A stretch of DNA of 64,000 bases from Candidatus Latescibacterota bacterium (GCA_022821085.1 JAJEEG010000006.1:1-64000); one strand, 5' to 3'. Counted from the first letter of the stretch, positions 26,359 to 35,928 are shown. A program made the numbers and translations. Notes: a model not told the origin generated them from the sequence alone.

Positions 26359-26859
26359 GTGAAAGAACTCATCCTGGTACGGCACGCCAAGTCGAGCTGG
26401 AAGGACCCCACGCTAAGCGATCATGAGCGGCCGCTGAACAAGCGCGGGAAGCGCGACGCGCCGGAGATGGGGGAGCGGCTGGCGCGGAGCGGGTGCGATC
26501 CGGACCTGATGGTTACGAGTTCCGCGATTCGAGCGCTGGAGACAGCGCGGTCTGTCGCCGGAAAGCTCGGGTACCCCCGTGAAAGCATCGCGGTGGAGGA
26601 GCGCCTCTTTCATGCGGGCGTCGCCGAACTGCTTCAGGTGATCCGCGGCGTGGAAGATTCGGTGGATAGCCTGATGCTGTTCGGGCACAATCCCGGTCTG
26701 ACGGATCTTGCGAATCACATCGGGCCGAGAGAGATCCTCAACATGCCCACCTGCGCCGTGCTGCACCTCGGGTTAAAATCAGCATCATGGACTGAAGTTG
26801 GAAAGACCCCCGTAGACGAAGTGATGTACGATTACCCGAAGAGTAATCTCCGTGATTGA
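26359..26859 (+). CDS. sixA: SixA-like histidine phosphatase
   Basis: 166 residues. VKELILVRHAKSSWKDPTLS carries the RHG-type active site (R8, H9), and LFGHNPGLTDLAN carries the second catalytic His. The size and the HAKS/GHNPGL pattern fit SixA (phosphohistidine phosphatase) rather than phosphoglycerate mutase. GTG 26359 is the best start: it places VKELILVRHA at the N-terminus and has GGGAGC upstream. Confidence 0.8.
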   Translation: MKELILVRHAKSSWKDPTLSDHERPLNKRGKRDAPEMGERLARSGCDPDLMVTSSAIRALETARSVAGKLGYPRESIAVEERLFHAGVAELLQVIRGVEDSVDSLMLFGHNPGLTDLANHIGPREILNMPTCAVLHLGLKSASWTEVGKTPVDEVMYDYPKSNLRD

Positions 26860-26940
26860 ATCATGGTTTAGCCTGGTGGTATCATGCCCAAACCCAAGAA
26901 ACATGAGCAGGCTGCACCCTCATCAACAAGGAGTCCTGAA

Positions 26941-27564
26941 ATGAACCGGTCCTCAGGAAGATCATTCATATCAGCGATAGCGGTGCCCCTACTCATCGGG
27001 TTCACTTGCCTGGCAAGCGGAGCGGTGATCGGCGTCAGTTGGAACTATACGCAGGTAACCGCCGTGGCTATCGTTGAACCAGGGATTGGCGGATTTGTGC
27101 CGATCGGTAAGAATACAACGGGTTACCAATGGACAAAATCCGAAGTTACACCCGTAGTCCTGGTCAAGCCGGAGATCGGAGGTTTCGTTCCACGGGAAGG
27201 GATAAGCATAGGTAATCAGTGGCACAAGAATGACGTGAAACCCGTGATACTGGTAGAACCCCTGAATTCCACCTTCGTTCCTTTCCGTGCTTTTAATATG
27301 GCAGGTTCGTCGACTACTGGTCGCCGGACGAACTATCCAAGCGCTGGTACCGTCATCGAGACACGAACCATGGGAGAATTTACCGGCTGGGAGGGAGAAA
27401 CCATCGTCCGGCTTGCAAATGGTCAGATATGGCAGCAGACCGAGTATTATCATCATTATCACTATGCCTTTATGCCGGAAGTGCTGATCTACAATTCCGG
27501 CGGTTCTTTTAAGATGAAAGTCGATGGCATTAGCAGGGCGGTTCGCGTCCAGCGTTTGAAGTAA
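26941..27564 (+). CDS. Exported protein with three ~30-residue repeats
   Basis: 207 residues. An N-terminal signal or anchor (SAIAVPLLIGFTCLASGAVI) is followed by three repeats starting VTAVAIVEPGIGGFVPIG, VTPVVLVKPEIGGFVPRE and VKPVILVEPLNSTFVP (about 39-115). The C-terminal half (GEFTGWEGETIVRLANGQIW, then EVLIYN and RAVRVQRLK) looks like a small SH3-like beta barrel seen in uncharacterised exported proteins. ATG 26941 is preferred over 26884 because AAGGAG precedes it. Function unknown. Confidence 0.65.
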   Translation: MNRSSGRSFISAIAVPLLIGFTCLASGAVIGVSWNYTQVTAVAIVEPGIGGFVPIGKNTTGYQWTKSEVTPVVLVKPEIGGFVPREGISIGNQWHKNDVKPVILVEPLNSTFVPFRAFNMAGSSTTGRRTNYPSAGTVIETRTMGEFTGWEGETIVRLANGQIWQQTEYYHHYHYAFMPEVLIYNSGGSFKMKVDGISRAVRVQRLK

Positions 27565-27576
27565 GAGGAGACTTCA

Positions 27577-28275
27577 ATGTCCACGGAGAGTTCGGAACTG
27601 AGATTCATCGCGACTGAAGAGAAGGGCGAGGTTTCGGCCATACTCGCGAGACCGGCCGGCGTAGACGGCTCAGGCGGACCGGCCGCCGCACACGCCCTGC
27701 TCGTGCTGGGACATGGATCCGGCACGAACATGCGCCATCGGTTCATGGAGGAACTGAGCGAAGCGCTGAACGACGCGGGGGTCGCCACCTTTCGATTCAA
27801 CTATCCTTACTCCGAGAAGGGCGGAGGCGGGATGGACGGTGAGAAGGTGCGCCTGGCCACGGTGCGAGCGGCCGTCGAGACGGCAAAGGAAAATGCCGAC
27901 GGACTGCCGGTGTTCGCCGGCGGACATTCCATGAGCGGCCGCATGGTGTCCATGGCGTGTGCCAACGAGCCAATCGACGGTCTGCGCGGCATCGTGTTCT
28001 ACGCCTTCCCGCTCCACGCAGGCAAGAAGAATACGGATCGTGCCGAACACTTAAGGGCTGTCGAGGTGCCCATGCTGTTCCTGTCCGGCCAGCGGGACTC
28101 GATGGCGGACCTGGATCTGCTGCGACCGGTCGTGGACGACCTGGCCAACGCGACGCTGCACGTCGCGGATACCGCGGATCATGGATTCAAGGTGCTGAAG
28201 CGGCGGAATACCGACGAACCCGTCATGGAGGAGCTGGCCAGGGTCTCGGCCGGGTGGATGGCGGGGCTGCGATAG
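27577..28275 (+). CDS. Alpha/beta hydrolase (Tex30/KANL3-like)
   Basis: 232 residues, a minimal alpha/beta hydrolase. LLVLGHGSGTNMRH is the oxyanion loop, FAGGHSMSGRM the nucleophile elbow (Ser), LFLSGQRDSM the acid region and DTADHGFKV the catalytic His. GAGGAG lies upstream of the ATG. Substrate unknown. It is 12 nt after the exported repeat protein and 55 nt before rmuC. Confidence 0.8.
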   Translation: MSTESSELRFIATEEKGEVSAILARPAGVDGSGGPAAAHALLVLGHGSGTNMRHRFMEELSEALNDAGVATFRFNYPYSEKGGGGMDGEKVRLATVRAAVETAKENADGLPVFAGGHSMSGRMVSMACANEPIDGLRGIVFYAFPLHAGKKNTDRAEHLRAVEVPMLFLSGQRDSMADLDLLRPVVDDLANATLHVADTADHGFKVLKRRNTDEPVMEELARVSAGWMAGLR

Positions 28276-28330
28276 CCGGACTATGCTGACCGCTTGACTA
28301 CGGCATATCCTTCATATCTTATTATCCCAC

Positions 28331-29686
28331 ATGGACACATTGACGATCATATTGCTCATCGCGCTCCTGGCCTGCCTTGCGCTGGCGGCCGGCGTGCTGG
28401 TCTGGAGTTTCAGAAACAGCAGCCGGATCAACGCGCTCAGCGGCGAGAAGGCGGCCATGGAGACCGAACTGGGCGTGGTGCGCGAGCAACTGGCCGAAGC
28501 GGGGAAGTCGCTGGAGGAAGTCCGGAAGCTGGAAGTCGAACGGGCCGCGCTGCTTCAGAAACTCTCCAATGCGGAGGAACGCCTCGGCGAGCGGGACGAG
28601 GTGGAGAAGCGGTTCAAGGACACCTTCAAGGCCCTGTCGTCGGAAGTCCTGAAGTCGCAGCAGGAATCGTTCAAGGCAAACGCCGAGGAATCCTTGAAAG
28701 CACGCCAGGAAGCCGTCGAGAAACTGGTCAAGCCCCTGTCGGAGAAAATCGAGTCGCTGGACAAGGCGCGTGCCGAAAACGCCGGTGAATTCCGCACCCA
28801 GATGCTGAATCTCATGCAGACCAACAAGGAACTCGCCACTGAGGCCCAGACGCTTTCCAACGCGTTGAAGCGGCCCGACGTACGCGGCCGCTGGGGCGAG
28901 ACGCAGCTCGAGCGCGTGTTGGAGCTATCGGGCCTTCGGAAGGACATCGATTTCACGGTGCAGGACAGCTTCGACAGCGAAGGGGAACGGATACGAACCG
29001 ACGTCATCGTCCATCTGCCGCAGGACCGGACGGTGATACTGGACTCCAAGGTATCGCTGACGGCGCTCATGGAAGCCTTCGAGACGGATGATGACGAGAC
29101 CCGGTCGGCCGCCTTAGACCGCCATGTCAGCCAGGTAAAGAGCCACGTGGACTCCCTGGCCAAAAAGGAGTACTGGAGCGTCCTCGCCTCGACGCCGGAC
29201 ATGGTGGTGATGGTCCTGCCCGAATTCGCCTTTCTCCCCGCCATCGAACGGGAACCCGGGTTGACGGAACGGGCCCTGGAGAAAAACGTGGTGATCGTTA
29301 CGCCGCCCGCCCTGCTGGCGCTGCTCAAGGCCGTGGAGATGTCCTGGCAGCAGATCCGGGTCGCGGAGACCGCCCGGCAGATCAGCGACCTGGGCAAGGA
29401 GATGTACGAACGGCTGGCGGTGTTCGCCGGGCACTATGTCAACGTGGGCAATTCGCTACGGCAGGCGATCGAGCGGTATAATCGAAGCGTCGGATCGTGG
29501 GATACTCGGGTCGCCACGTCTGCCCGGCGGTTTACCGAATTGAACGTTCCCATCACGCGGGATTTGCCGGAGGTTCCGCCGGTCGATGCCGTCCCCGGAT
29601 CGATCCAGAAACTGACGGACGGCCATGTAGAGGCCGAGGACAAAGAAATAGAGAATAGCGAGGAACCGAAACGGCTCGAAACGTAA
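28331..29686 (+). CDS. rmuC: RmuC-family DNA recombination-limiting protein
   Basis: 451 residues. An N-terminal membrane helix (TIILLIALLACLALAAGVLV), then a long coiled coil (about 35-190), then the RmuC core: RPDVRGRWGETQLERVLEL, RTDVIVHLPQDRTVILDSKV, VMVLPEFAFLPA and VVIVTPPALLALLK. The length is normal. RmuC is thought to restrict inversion between short inverted repeats; in this window, rich in tandem duplications, that may be of interest but is not evidence of a link. Confidence 0.9.
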   Translation: MDTLTIILLIALLACLALAAGVLVWSFRNSSRINALSGEKAAMETELGVVREQLAEAGKSLEEVRKLEVERAALLQKLSNAEERLGERDEVEKRFKDTFKALSSEVLKSQQESFKANAEESLKARQEAVEKLVKPLSEKIESLDKARAENAGEFRTQMLNLMQTNKELATEAQTLSNALKRPDVRGRWGETQLERVLELSGLRKDIDFTVQDSFDSEGERIRTDVIVHLPQDRTVILDSKVSLTALMEAFETDDDETRSAALDRHVSQVKSHVDSLAKKEYWSVLASTPDMVVMVLPEFAFLPAIEREPGLTERALEKNVVIVTPPALLALLKAVEMSWQQIRVAETARQISDLGKEMYERLAVFAGHYVNVGNSLRQAIERYNRSVGSWDTRVATSARRFTELNVPITRDLPEVPPVDAVPGSIQKLTDGHVEAEDKEIENSEEPKRLET

Positions 29687-29787
29687 AATGTAGCAGCCAA
29701 GTCCACATATCGGCGTAAATCTTTGCCCTTGGGTATAGAAAATACGCCCCAATATGGACAGATCGTCCGAGGAGAAAACCTTCTACC

Positions 29788-30672
29788 TTACCACGTCCTC
29801 TCTTTGAGCAGTTCCTGGATGGCCTCCTTCGGGACGGGCAACTCGTCCATGCGGCCCTCCAGCCATTCCGAGAAATCCGCCTCCATCTCGTCCGTCCACC
29901 GGTCGTCGATCTGGCCGGGCGTGTACTTGCCTTCCCGCAGCCGCTGCTTGCCGAACAGATCCCTCAGCTGGACGAGTTCGGAGGTCTTCACCACCGTCTC
30001 CGCCAGGTGGGGCGGGATGAAGACGACGCCCTCGCGCTTGCCCAGGACGACGTCGCCGGGCATGACCGTGGCCTGGCCGATGCGCACCGCGGTGTTGACG
30101 CCCAAAAGCATGATCGTGGGCGAGGCGTAGGAGGGGTGCCAGCCCCGGACGAAGCAGGCGAAGTCGTCCAGTTCCTCGATGCCTTCCAGGTCTCGCACCG
30201 ACCCGTCGAAGACCACGCCATTGCCTGAATTGGCGTAGATGGCCGTGGCCAGGTTGTCGCCGATGATCGGCCCCTCGTCCACCTTGCCGTAGGTGTCCGC
30301 CACGTAGACGTCGCCGGGAACGAGCATGTCGATGGGCCAGGAGATCTGGTCGCCGATGCAGCCGGCGGCGGCGCCTTTCGCCTCCATCACCGCGCGCATG
30401 GCCGGCCGCCGGGGCATGTACATGGCCGTAAGGGCCCGGCCAACGAGCGTCTTGCCCGGGTGGGTCTGCGCCCATCCGCCCTCGTACTGGTGTTCGTAGC
30501 CCGCGCCGCGCATCACGCCCCAGGCCTGGGTGATGGATACGTTCTTCATCCGTTCGATGATCCCGTCCGGCACCCTGGGCCGTCCGTCAGGGAAGCGTTC
30601 GCCGTCCCAGTCCGGCGAGTACGCGATCAGTTCTTCCGGCGACAGGTTCAGCGGACAGAATTTGTCGGTCAT
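29788..30672 (-). CDS. RraA-like aldolase/regulator family protein
   Basis: 294 residues, longer than E. coli RraA (~160) and like the RraA/HMG-aldolase proteins found beside sugar-acid enzymes. Core motifs: GRALTAMYMPRRPAM, GDVYVADTYGKVDEGPIIGD, NGVVFDGSVRDLEGIEEL, VMPGDVVLGKREGVVFIP. An Asp/Arg active site for oxaloacetate or hydroxymethylglutarate-type aldol cleavage is likely, so the menaquinone or RNase E-inhibitor names sometimes used are not supported. GAGGAG precedes the ATG. It ends about 100 nt from convergent rmuC; no clear terminator lies between. Confidence 0.75.
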   Translation of the reverse strand: MTDKFCPLNLSPEELIAYSPDWDGERFPDGRPRVPDGIIERMKNVSITQAWGVMRGAGYEHQYEGGWAQTHPGKTLVGRALTAMYMPRRPAMRAVMEAKGAAAGCIGDQISWPIDMLVPGDVYVADTYGKVDEGPIIGDNLATAIYANSGNGVVFDGSVRDLEGIEELDDFACFVRGWHPSYASPTIMLLGVNTAVRIGQATVMPGDVVLGKREGVVFIPPHLAETVVKTSELVQLRDLFGKQRLREGKYTPGQIDDRWTDEMEADFSEWLEGRMDELPVPKEAIQELLKERTW

Positions 30673-30769
30673 GGGTACTCCTCGGACGTCAGGTCAAGCA
30701 GGCGGCATCTGTCGGACATGGACGGTCCTCGTGGACGACGTAGCCGGGGCTGCGGATTTTCGAACCTTC

Positions 30770-31555
30770 TCAGCCTGAATGTTCGTGATCCCATTGCCAT
30801 CGGGTGATCCGCAGGTTCCGGGCCGGCACGGCCAGCGCCCCGATGTAGTCCGGGCCCGGGTCCACGGATGCCATGGCCCAGCGTTCCGCTTCCAGGGCGT
30901 CCCACCGCGTGGCCTGTAATTCAGGAGGATCTCGGGGGTCCACGGTGACGTCGAACTGGTCGAGAGGGCAGGACAGGCCCTGGCCGATGGCCTTGACGAA
31001 AGCCTCTTTCCGCGTCCAGCAGGCCAGGAAGGCCTCGTCGCGCCGGTAAGGCGGCAAGGACGCGAGCGCATTGTATTCCCGGTCGGAAAAAACGCGGTGG
31101 GCGATCTTCAGCCGGTCCATGGTCGCACGGCGATGCAGGTACTCCACGTCGATCCCCACCGGCACGTCCGCCGTGACTGCGTAAACGGCCAGGCCGTGGG
31201 AATGGGACACGTTGAACTGGATAGAAGTGGCCGGATGGGCGAGTTCCGGCTTGCCGTATTCCGTATAGTGAAAGCGCAGGTCGGCAGGTGCGGCGAAGAC
31301 GTAACGGGAGAGGAGGTGGCGAAGGACGGCCCGTGCAACCGTGTATCGATCCCGCGCGCTGCGCACGACGAACCGCTTCGCCCGCTCTAGTTCGTCGGCC
31401 GACAGGAACCGCTCGAGTTCCCGGACCCGGTCCTGCGGCAGATCGAGGGAAGCCCGCCAGACGTGAATCTCGCCTTCCGCGGGCTGCCCTTCCCCGAACG
31501 GTTCGGCGGGCGCCGCCGGCCACTTCCCCGTGTCCCGGTTGTCGTCACCGTTCAT
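30770..31555 (-). CDS. 4'-phosphopantetheinyl transferase (Sfp type)
   Basis: 261 residues. Sfp-type motifs: FNVSHSHGLAVYAV, VGIDVEYLHRR and CWTRKEAFVKAIGQGL, with the Mg-binding Asp/Glu and the KEA lysine. It would load coenzyme-A-derived phosphopantetheine onto carrier proteins. No polyketide or peptide synthase is in the window. It overlaps the upstream amidohydrolase gene by about 11 nt, so the two are co-translated. Confidence 0.85.
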   Translation of the reverse strand: MNGDDNRDTGKWPAAPAEPFGEGQPAEGEIHVWRASLDLPQDRVRELERFLSADELERAKRFVVRSARDRYTVARAVLRHLLSRYVFAAPADLRFHYTEYGKPELAHPATSIQFNVSHSHGLAVYAVTADVPVGIDVEYLHRRATMDRLKIAHRVFSDREYNALASLPPYRRDEAFLACWTRKEAFVKAIGQGLSCPLDQFDVTVDPRDPPELQATRWDALEAERWAMASVDPGPDYIGALAVPARNLRITRWQWDHEHSG

Positions 31556-33206
31556 AGACGATTTTTCCGCCTACGACCGTCAGGTCTACTTTCGCGTCCC
31601 TGATTTCCTCTGGCGAGATGGCGGTCAGGTCGCGGTCCAGGATCACGAAATCCGCGAGCTTGCCGGGTTCCAGCGAACCCTTGATGTCCTCTTCGTAGGA
31701 GGCGTAGGCCGCGTCCAGCGTGTATCCGCGCAGGGCTTCCTCCACGGTGATCTTCTGTTCGGGCACCCATCCGCCGGGGTTCAGATCGTCCAGCGTGCGG
31801 CGCGTGACCGCCGCGTAGATACCCTCGATCGGCGTAGCGGGCGCGACCGACCAGTCGCTTCCCAGGACGAGCCGCGCGCCGGTGTCCAACAGGGACCGGA
31901 AGGCGTAGGTCGTCTTGATCCGCTCCGGTCCGATGACCTTCAGCGCCCATCGCCCGTCGTCGATGGCGTGGTAGGGTTGCATGCTGGGGATCACGTCCTG
32001 GGCGGCGAACCGCTCGATATCGGTGGGATCGATGTGCTGGGCGTGCTCGATCCGGAAGCGGCGGTCCCTGGGACCGTTCTCGTCCGCGACGCGCTCGAAG
32101 ATGTCCAGCTGTACCCGGATGGCCCGGTCGCCGATGGCGTGGACCATCACGTGCAGGCCGGCCTCGTCGGCACCGGAGGTCCAGGCGTACAGGTCTTCTC
32201 TGGTGCTGATGAACAGGCCCCGGTCGTCGGGCGCGTCGGTGAAAGGCGCCATGAAGGCGGCCGTGTGCGACCCCAGCGAACCGTCCACGAATCCCTTCAG
32301 GCCGCCGAGGCGGACCCATTCGTCACCCCGGCCGGTCGAGTCCACCCGCGCCTTGAGCGTCTGCCAGTCCCAAAGCGGTATAGCGGCGTAAATACGCGTC
32401 TTCAGCCGGCCCTCGGACCGGGCCCGTTCGAAGACCGCCACGTTGCCCCACGAGCCCATGTCGTGGACCGACGTGACGCCCTGGCCCGCCACGTAGTCCA
32501 TCGCGGAATCCAGGGCGCGATCCTTGAGTTCGTCCGGCGCATCGGGAACGACCCGGTCGACGAGGTACATGGCGTTGTCCTTCAGGATGCCCGCCGGTTC
32601 GCCGTCGTCATACCTTTCGATGGTGCCGCCGTCGACCTCCTCCGTATCCTTCGTCACTCCGCCGGCGGTCAGCGCGGCCGTGTTCGCGAGGGCCATGTGC
32701 CCGTCGAGCCGGTTGACCCACACCGGGTTTTCCGTCGTCACCGAATCGATCCAGTCCCGGCGGGGCAGCTCGCCGCCCCACTGCTCGTGGTCCCAGTCGC
32801 CGCCGAGGATCCAGACGCCGGGTTCCAGCCCCCGGGCGAATTCGGCGATGCGGTCGATGAACACCTGCGGCGTAGGCGCGTCTCGCAACTGGACGGACGA
32901 GAGGTTGAACCCGCCCGATATGAAGTGCACGTGAGTGTCGATGAACCCGGGCGTCACGAGGCGCCCGCCGCCCTCGATGACCCGCGTCCCGTCGCCGGTC
33001 AGGGCGTCCATCCCGTCGTTCGAGCCTACCGCCAGGATGCGGTCTCCCGCGACGGCGAAGGCATCGGCCCAGGGCTGGTCCGGCTGCCCGGTCCACACGC
33101 GGGCGTCCCGGACGACCAGGGAGGCCGGCTCCGGAGATGGCGAGCAGCCAGCCAGCAGGGCCAGCGCCGGCAGAATGAACGATGCTGCGATTACGTATCT
33201 CAACAA
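31545..33206 (-). CDS. Amidohydrolase-family lipoprotein (YtcJ-like)
   Basis: 553 residues. A lipoprotein signal ends in LALLAGCS. The amidohydrolase (Amidohydro_3) metal site is visible: GFIDTHVHFISGG, GGDWDHEQW, NRLDGHMAL, MVHAIGDRA, FRIEHAQHI and LVLGSDWSV. It would hydrolyse an amide or ester in the periplasm; the substrate is unknown. The upstream gene is the enolase-superfamily dehydratase, and a short repeat lies between them. Confidence 0.8.
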   Translation of the reverse strand: MLRYVIAASFILPALALLAGCSPSPEPASLVVRDARVWTGQPDQPWADAFAVAGDRILAVGSNDGMDALTGDGTRVIEGGGRLVTPGFIDTHVHFISGGFNLSSVQLRDAPTPQVFIDRIAEFARGLEPGVWILGGDWDHEQWGGELPRRDWIDSVTTENPVWVNRLDGHMALANTAALTAGGVTKDTEEVDGGTIERYDDGEPAGILKDNAMYLVDRVVPDAPDELKDRALDSAMDYVAGQGVTSVHDMGSWGNVAVFERARSEGRLKTRIYAAIPLWDWQTLKARVDSTGRGDEWVRLGGLKGFVDGSLGSHTAAFMAPFTDAPDDRGLFISTREDLYAWTSGADEAGLHVMVHAIGDRAIRVQLDIFERVADENGPRDRRFRIEHAQHIDPTDIERFAAQDVIPSMQPYHAIDDGRWALKVIGPERIKTTYAFRSLLDTGARLVLGSDWSVAPATPIEGIYAAVTRRTLDDLNPGGWVPEQKITVEEALRGYTLDAAYASYEEDIKGSLEPGKLADFVILDRDLTAISPEEIRDAKVDLTVVGGKIVYER

Positions 33207-33229
33207 GAAATCTCTCAGTCTCTTCGTGC

Positions 33230-33266
33230 TGCCGTCCGCCAGGCCCGCCTGGCCCGCCTGGCCCGT
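33230..33266 (-). repeat. 9-nt tandem repeat in an intergenic gap
   Basis: Minus strand: three to four copies of a GCGGGCCAG/GCGGACC-like 9-mer in the 93-nt gap. A ~20-nt direct repeat (CTCTTCGTGCT...TCCGCC) flanks it, at about 33220 and 33291. The unit resembles those in the sulfatase and DUF5916 genes. Confidence 0.7.
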
Positions 33267-33299
33267 CGGTATTTGCTGCGTCCGCCCGGTCTCTTCGTG

Positions 33300-34439
33300 C
33301 TACCAGTCCGCCACGCTGCCGTCCGTGTCGTAGAAATGCTCGCCGCCCAGTTCCTCCCGGTACGGCGCCCGTTCGCGGATCGCCTGCTCGTCGATCTCGA
33401 TACCCAGTCCAGGCTTTTCGGGCAATTCGATATGGCCGTCGACGACCTTCCAGTTTTCCTTCAGGATATCCCCGCCGAGCGCCCAGTCCACCTGTTCCTG
33501 GGCGAGGAAATTCGGGATCACGGCGTCCACGTGCATGCAGGACGTGAAGGCCACGGGCCCGATGGCGCAGTGGGGCAGCACGTGGATGTAGTAGACCTCG
33601 GCCATGTTGGCGATCTTCTTCAGTTCCGTGATGCCGCCGGCGTGGGATCCGTCCGGCTGGATGTAGGCCGCGGCCTGTTTTTCGAAGACCTGGCGGAACT
33701 CCCAGCGGCTCAGCAGCCGCTCCCCGGTGGCGATGGGAAAGGTGACGTGGTCCGAAACGAGCTTGAGAGCGTCCACGTTCTCCTGCGGCACCGGCTCCTC
33801 CACGAACATGGGCCGCATGTCCTTGATCTCGTGGCAGATCTCGATGGCCAGGGCGGGGGTCATCTTCCCGTGAAAATCGAAGGCGAGTTCCACGTCGGGC
33901 CCCACCCATTCCCGCATGAGAAAGGCGCATTCGACGAACTCGTCGATGACGGCCGGCGGCTCATGGCCCCGCCACTTGCCGCCGGGGCCGGTCTTGAAGG
34001 CCGTGTACCCGCTCTCCAGCAGCATGTCCAGCCGCTTCCGGGCCGCGGCCTGGGTCTCCTCGGAGAGGTTGCCGATGCCCCAGTGGGCGTAGACGCGGAT
34101 GCGGTCCCGCACGGCGCCGCCGAGCAGCTTGTAGACGGGAACGCCGTAGTGCTTGCCGGCGATGTCCCAGAGTGCCTGGTCCAGGGCGGACAGGGCGGTC
34201 ATGAGGATGGCGCCGCCGCGGAAGAAGGCCGAGCGGTACATGTACTGCCAGTGATGCTCGATGCGTAGCGGGTCCTTGCCGATGAGATAGTCGGCTAGCT
34301 CACGCACCGCGCCTTCTACGCTTTCGGGCTTTCCTTCGAGGGTGGACTCTCCCCAGCCGTCAAGGCCCGTGTCCGTGGTGACCCGGACGAGGCGGGTCCT
34401 GTGGCGGGGGAAGAACTGTTCGACGGATGCGATTTTCAT
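33300..34439 (-). CDS. Enolase-superfamily sugar-acid dehydratase (DgoD-like)
   Basis: 379 residues. Mandelate-racemase/enolase superfamily, galactonate dehydratase-like branch. Capping domain about 1-120, TIM barrel after. The metal ligands are visible in LAFDFHGKM, FVEEPVP and IATGERL; general acid/base candidates are in YTAFKTGPGGKW and HVLPHCAIGP. The full length is present. It would dehydrate a hexonic acid. Sugar-acid context recurs in the window (mannonate dehydratase, RraA-like). Confidence 0.85.
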   Translation of the reverse strand: MKIASVEQFFPRHRTRLVRVTTDTGLDGWGESTLEGKPESVEGAVRELADYLIGKDPLRIEHHWQYMYRSAFFRGGAILMTALSALDQALWDIAGKHYGVPVYKLLGGAVRDRIRVYAHWGIGNLSEETQAAARKRLDMLLESGYTAFKTGPGGKWRGHEPPAVIDEFVECAFLMREWVGPDVELAFDFHGKMTPALAIEICHEIKDMRPMFVEEPVPQENVDALKLVSDHVTFPIATGERLLSRWEFRQVFEKQAAAYIQPDGSHAGGITELKKIANMAEVYYIHVLPHCAIGPVAFTSCMHVDAVIPNFLAQEQVDWALGGDILKENWKVVDGHIELPEKPGLGIEIDEQAIRERAPYREELGGEHFYDTDGSVADW

Positions 34440-34522
34440 GACGATTCCCGGCGCCGGGCGGCCGCGTCATCTGCCAAAGAGCGGGCGGCTCGCTTCATCT
34501 GCCGGCGGTGGGCAGGCCTGCG

Positions 34523-35230
34523 TCACCGGCCGAATAGCTGCCCCGGATTGATGGCCTCGATGGCGTAACCGGCCGGGACGACGAATATGGACGGGTCGAC
34601 GACGTGGGGTTTCACTTCGGTCGCGGTCAGGGTCATGGACATGGCCGTCCCGGGGAAGGACGTGGTGATCCGCAGCGGGAATCCGGACAGGCCCTCGGTC
34701 CAGAAGGGCATGCTGTCCTTCAACGCGTTTCCGAGGGAAGCGGCCAGGTCCAGCTGGATCGCGTCGGTGACCCACATGTACTGGGTCATCGCGCCGGAAG
34801 GATTGGCCCGGGTGATCCTGTACTTCCTGCATTCGTAGCCGGCAATGACGGTCGTCTCGTTCTCATCGACGATGACCGGCGCGGCCCGTTCTTTCAGGTT
34901 CGGGTCCGCGACGATCTCGTAGGCCTTGCTGTTCATGTGGCTGATTACGAATCCGCGGCCCGATGAACCGTCGATGATGACTTCGCCCATCGTCAGGCCG
35001 ATCATGCCGCCCCGCATGAGGATCTTGGTCTGGCCGCCCTTGATGTAGAGGGTGTACGACTCGGGCACCAGCATGGTGACCTGGGCCCGTTCCTGCATGT
35101 TGCCGCCGCTGAATGCCACGCTGAAGTCGAGGCTGCCTTCGAAGGCGCCTTCCTGCGGTTGGGCCGATGCCGATGCAAAGGGCGCCAGGACGAGGCCCAA
35201 CAGTACCGTGATCGCCGCGTATCTGGTCAA
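34523..35230 (-). CDS. DUF4412 exported protein
   Basis: 235 residues. Signal peptide (ITVLLGLVLAPFASASAQ), then a DUF4412-like beta-barrel/lipocalin-type body: YTLYIKGGQTKILMRG, VIDENETTVIAGYECRKYRI, PLRITTSFPGTAMSMTLTAT, HVVDPSIFVVPAGYA. The start is TTG 35230 with GGAGAA upstream; no ATG fits. Function unknown. It is followed at 34440-34522 by short direct repeats of TCATCTGCC. Confidence 0.75.
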   Translation of the reverse strand: MTRYAAITVLLGLVLAPFASASAQPQEGAFEGSLDFSVAFSGGNMQERAQVTMLVPESYTLYIKGGQTKILMRGGMIGLTMGEVIIDGSSGRGFVISHMNSKAYEIVADPNLKERAAPVIVDENETTVIAGYECRKYRITRANPSGAMTQYMWVTDAIQLDLAASLGNALKDSMPFWTEGLSGFPLRITTSFPGTAMSMTLTATEVKPHVVDPSIFVVPAGYAIEAINPGQLFGR

Positions 35231-35278
35231 GTTTCTCCGACCCCGTCTGGTTCGAGGTGTGCGTAAAGCGAAGGATGC

Positions 35279-35650
35279 CTACTCTTCGGAAATGATGGTG
35301 AGTTCGCCGGCGTGGCAGGTGTAGCAGGTAACCAGTTGCAGGTCTTCCTTGTTCATGACGTTGGCGTTGATAGCCGTCACCTGCTCGTTGACCTGCTCCA
35401 CGAGCCTGATGAACTCGCGGCCGATCAGCTTCGTTTCCTTCTCGTCGCTGGCATAGTCTTTCAGGTTGTGGCAGTAGTCGCACTTTTCCCCTATGCCGCT
35501 GCTGACCGACTTCATGTATTCGCGTATATCCCGGGTAGAGAGATCCGTCAGGACCTGGACGTTCTGGGGGGTGCGCTGTGCGTCCACGGTTGCGTCGACC
35601 AGGACCGTCATCACGAAGCAGGCGGCTATCACCGGTATGATCCGTTTCAT
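35279..35650 (-). CDS. Two-haem c-type cytochrome, small
   Basis: 123 residues. Signal peptide (MKRIIPVIAACFVMTVLVDA) and two haem-binding sites, CDYCH (57-61) and CYTCH (109-113). The arrangement with MKSVSSGIGEKCDYCHN resembles the photosynthetic reaction centre cytochrome c-subunit fold, cut to half size. Periplasmic electron carrier; partner not in the window. ATG 35650 has AAAGGAG. It is divergent from the von Willebrand gene, with a 278-nt gap. Confidence 0.8.
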   Translation of the reverse strand: MKRIIPVIAACFVMTVLVDATVDAQRTPQNVQVLTDLSTRDIREYMKSVSSGIGEKCDYCHNLKDYASDEKETKLIGREFIRLVEQVNEQVTAINANVMNKEDLQLVTCYTCHAGELTIISEE

Positions 35651-35928
35651 CGCGACTCCTTTCATCGTGGGCATTGCGGACTCTGTTGCGCGTCTCCGGG
35701 CCTTCCCCGCGCCACGGGCGGTTCGGGCAACTTAGGTACGCTCCCCCGCGCTGTCAAGGGCTTTCAGGCCGGTCATCCCGTCCCGCCCTTCCGCCTTATT
35801 TGTATTGACAGTTCCGCCCGTTTGCCTTTTCAATACCGATGTCTATCCGGGACCGGCGGCGCTCCCCGGCGGCCGGCCCGTCCGGACCGTCGCTTCCCGT
35901 TCGATGGTAACCCCACCTGGTATATACC

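Noticed and set aside
31530-34268. 912-residue open frame on the plus strand across the amidohydrolase and dehydratase
   Set aside because: Spans two well-supported minus-strand genes and carries no motif of its own.
35810-35850. Promoter for the VWA gene at TTGACA near 35806
   Set aside because: The hexamer at 17 nt is TTTCAA with no good -10; too weak to list.
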